Part shown: positions 3,890 through 5,585 of the stretch, piece after piece
Layout: each line of letters opens with the position of its first letter
How positions within the stretch are numbered: position 1 is the first letter of the stretch
Assembly: GCA_017553245.1 (NCBI GenBank)
Contig: JAFZMT010000181.1
Span: 1-5,585, forward strand
Direction: 5' to 3'
DNA: 5,585 bases
Source of the DNA: Methanomicrobium sp.
GTDB lineage: Archaea > Halobacteriota > Methanomicrobia > Methanomicrobiales > Methanomicrobiaceae
Notes under the pieces: model-generated
Database searches by the model: none
Told to the model about the DNA's origin: nothing
What the model saw: only the letters and a program-made list of their open reading frames with translations
Position numbers and translations under genes: made by a program

Positions 3890-5585
3890 ATGGTATTTCT
3901 TGATCTAGTTAAAACAGAGAAGGTACCTCAGACAGAGGTAAAGGCGGAGCCAAAGGATATACGAAAAAATCTGCAAAGAGTCATACGATTTGACAAGTTC
4001 AGAAATATCGGCTTGGATGAGCCGCAGGATCTGGTTTTAAACAGCAATTTTGAGAAAGGCAGGATGGGAAATCTCTTAGTCCTTATCGGAAGCAACAACT
4101 CGGGTAAAAGTAATGTCCTGAACGGCATTATGAAACTTAATGATAAAACAATCGCGGAAAGAGATGTAACAGATCTGTCATATAATAAAAAAGACAGGAA
4201 TCCGTCAATCAGTTTATGTTACACTAACAGTGAAATTGACGTTAAATATGTAATAGATCTTGAAAACAACGGAGATTGGAGAGTAAAAAAGGCGCCACCG
4301 TCACTTTCGCCACTTCAACCTCCAGTTGCAGCCGTTCAAATTTCAAAACCGACTGCTTTAAACGAATTACACAGAATTATTCACATGCTCGGAAAATACG
4401 GATATGATAAAAATGATTGTCCGCAGATTAAACGGCTTCAGGAAATAACCGACAAAATTTCTGCCGATACAAAATACAGATTTGTAACTTACAAAAACGA
4501 TATATATGGGATTTTTGACTGGATTGAAAAAAGCAACCCGCCGGAAATTGTGACAGTCGGGAAAGAGCATAAGATTCTCAAAAATACCGGTTTTTGGAAA
4601 GATAATATAGCTGTCATAAACAAACTTAAAACAGTATCGGCTTACTTAAACAGAGAGATTTATGAAATCTCTTCTTTTGAAAATCTTTTTTCGGATTATC
4701 TGGGCGTATCTGCCGTCCCTACCGTGCACAGATATAAGGACAATATCATTTCAGGTAAAGATCTGAATAATACCGACATAAGCAACATCTCGCAATCCAA
4801 GTTCTTCAGAGCATTGTTCAATTCTTTCGAAAATTTCAACTTTAACGACTTTATCGCTGAATATAAGCAATATAATGAAGAAAATCCCAACGGCGCAATT
4901 TTGTCACGACTCGAAAAAAAGGTGAATAAAGAACTGAATAAGATAAACAATCGATTTAACAAACTGTATTTCATATCCAATGACAAGTATAAATTTACTT
5001 TGAGACTCGAGTCCTCAAGAATAATGTTCGGAATGGCAAGAGGTAAGAATGAAGAACCTATCAGACTGGAGTATCAGTCAACAGGTTTCAGATGGTTCTT
5101 TGATTTCTATTTCAATATCATAGCCAATAATAACTTAAAACCCGGGGATATTGTCATTATGGATGAACCGGCTACTCATATGCATCCTCAGGGTCAGGCT
5201 GAATTAAGGAAGTTCATCAAAGAGTTTGCCGTCAAAAACGATATTTTGTTCATCATCGCAACTCATTCACCTTTCTTAATCGATGCTGACAATTATGACG
5301 AACTAAGGGTTGTCAGTATGGAGAATAATCGCAGCAGGATTGAAAACAGGTTCACGGCAGTAAATTACTGGGATCCCGATTCGTTATTGCCGATTAAAGA
5401 ATCACTGACCATAAAACAAAATGTGTTATACGATCTGGATACCAAGGTTGTCTGGGTTGAAGGAATTACAGATTATATATACTTGACAATGTTCAAAAAT
5501 ATCTTGAACCACGAAAATATGGAATTTAATATGGCATTTCTCCCGTTCAACGGTGTAGGTACCTCAAAAAATGGATCATATGGAA
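3890..5585 (+). CDS. OLD-family ATP-dependent nuclease (AAA ATPase + TOPRIM), 3' truncated
   Basis: An open frame of 565 codons running off the window without a stop. The ABC-type ATPase opens with a strand pair (IRFDKFRNIG, 32-41) typical of OLD/RecF-like proteins. It has a Walker A motif GSNNSGKS (67-74), a signature-like STGFRWFF (397-404), Walker B IVIMDEPATHMHP (421-433) and the H-loop ATHSPF (457-462, H459). The roughly 320 residues between Walker A and signature are an insertion that in OLD proteins mediates dimerisation. A TOPRIM domain begins near 518; VEGITD (523-528) supplies its metal-binding glutamate E524. The later DxD motif lies beyond the edge. OLD proteins are ATP-gated DNA nucleases, several of which act in phage defence (P2 Old, GajA of Gabija). 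The gene is visibly richer in A/T than its neighbours, suggesting transfer. A partner gene downstream cannot be seen, so class 1 (solo) or class 2 (with helicase) stays open. Substrate unknown. Confidence 0.88.
   Translation, partial: MVFLDLVKTEKVPQTEVKAEPKDIRKNLQRVIRFDKFRNIGLDEPQDLVLNSNFEKGRMGNLLVLIGSNNSGKSNVLNGIMKLNDKTIAERDVTDLSYNKKDRNPSISLCYTNSEIDVKYVIDLENNGDWRVKKAPPSLSPLQPPVAAVQISKPTALNELHRIIHMLGKYGYDKNDCPQIKRLQEITDKISADTKYRFVTYKNDIYGIFDWIEKSNPPEIVTVGKEHKILKNTGFWKDNIAVINKLKTVSAYLNREIYEISSFENLFSDYLGVSAVPTVHRYKDNIISGKDLNNTDISNISQSKFFRALFNSFENFNFNDFIAEYKQYNEENPNGAILSRLEKKVNKELNKINNRFNKLYFISNDKYKFTLRLESSRIMFGMARGKNEEPIRLEYQSTGFRWFFDFYFNIIANNNLKPGDIVIMDEPATHMHPQGQAELRKFIKEFAVKNDILFIIATHSPFLIDADNYDELRVVSMENNRSRIENRFTAVNYWDPDSLLPIKESLTIKQNVLYDLDTKVVWVEGITDYIYLTMFKNILNHENMEFNMAFLPFNGVGTSKNGSYG

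Noticed and set aside
4696..4986. 96-codon minus-strand ORF opposite the OLD-like gene (also 3928-4128 and 4367-4570)
   Set aside because: Antisense to the intact ATPase frame; the Leu/Phe/Ser-rich translation is what an AT-rich reverse strand gives.

Overview
The window looks like chromosomal DNA of a euryarchaeal methanogen, probably hydrogenotrophic and Methanomicrobiales-like, though the order is only inferred. Three things point there: a coenzyme F420H2:NADP oxidoreductase (an F420 enzyme of the methanogen/Archaeoglobus type), archaeal TATA boxes such as TTTATATA about 60 to 80 bp before start codons, and oligo-T terminators downstream of genes. An Mrp/NBP35 protein with an N-terminal cysteine cluster also fits.

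Layout. Positions 1-246 hold a CA-rich stretch, two T-tracts that could end an upstream transcript, and a leader with a GC-rich stem-loop and a small palindrome at the ribosome binding site. Then comes mrp (247-1155, +), an Fe-S cluster carrier ATPase, ended by a clear hairpin-plus-T7 terminator. It converges on gdhA (1399-2649, -), a hexameric-type glutamate dehydrogenase. A 362 bp intergenic region (2650-3011) contains the gdhA promoter, a possible tiny leaderless ORF and the npdG 3' end. npdG (3012-3671, -) encodes the F420H2:NADP oxidoreductase. A divergent 218 bp region separates it from a long + strand ORF (3890 to the window edge, no stop). That ORF encodes an OLD-family ATPase with a TOPRIM nuclease domain, truncated by the window.

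How the genes work together. NpdG can turn F420H2 into NADPH, and glutamate dehydrogenase can use NAD(P)H to fix ammonium into glutamate, so the two make biochemical sense as neighbours. Both promoters carry a GGAA-N6-TTCC-like palindrome 6-7 bp upstream of the TATA box (perfect at npdG, one mismatch at gdhA). This is the consensus known for the archaeal nitrogen repressor NrpR. Shared nitrogen control is an inference from that. The two genes have separate promoters and terminators, so they are not one operon.

The OLD-like gene is different in character. It is visibly AT-rich, with AAA, ATA and AGA codons in place of the AAG and ATC of its neighbours. It starts after a 10 bp inverted repeat that abuts its ribosome binding site. 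It is the best candidate here for a horizontally acquired defence gene. Whether it acts alone (class 1 OLD) or with a partner helicase (Gabija-like) cannot be decided, because the downstream DNA is outside the window.
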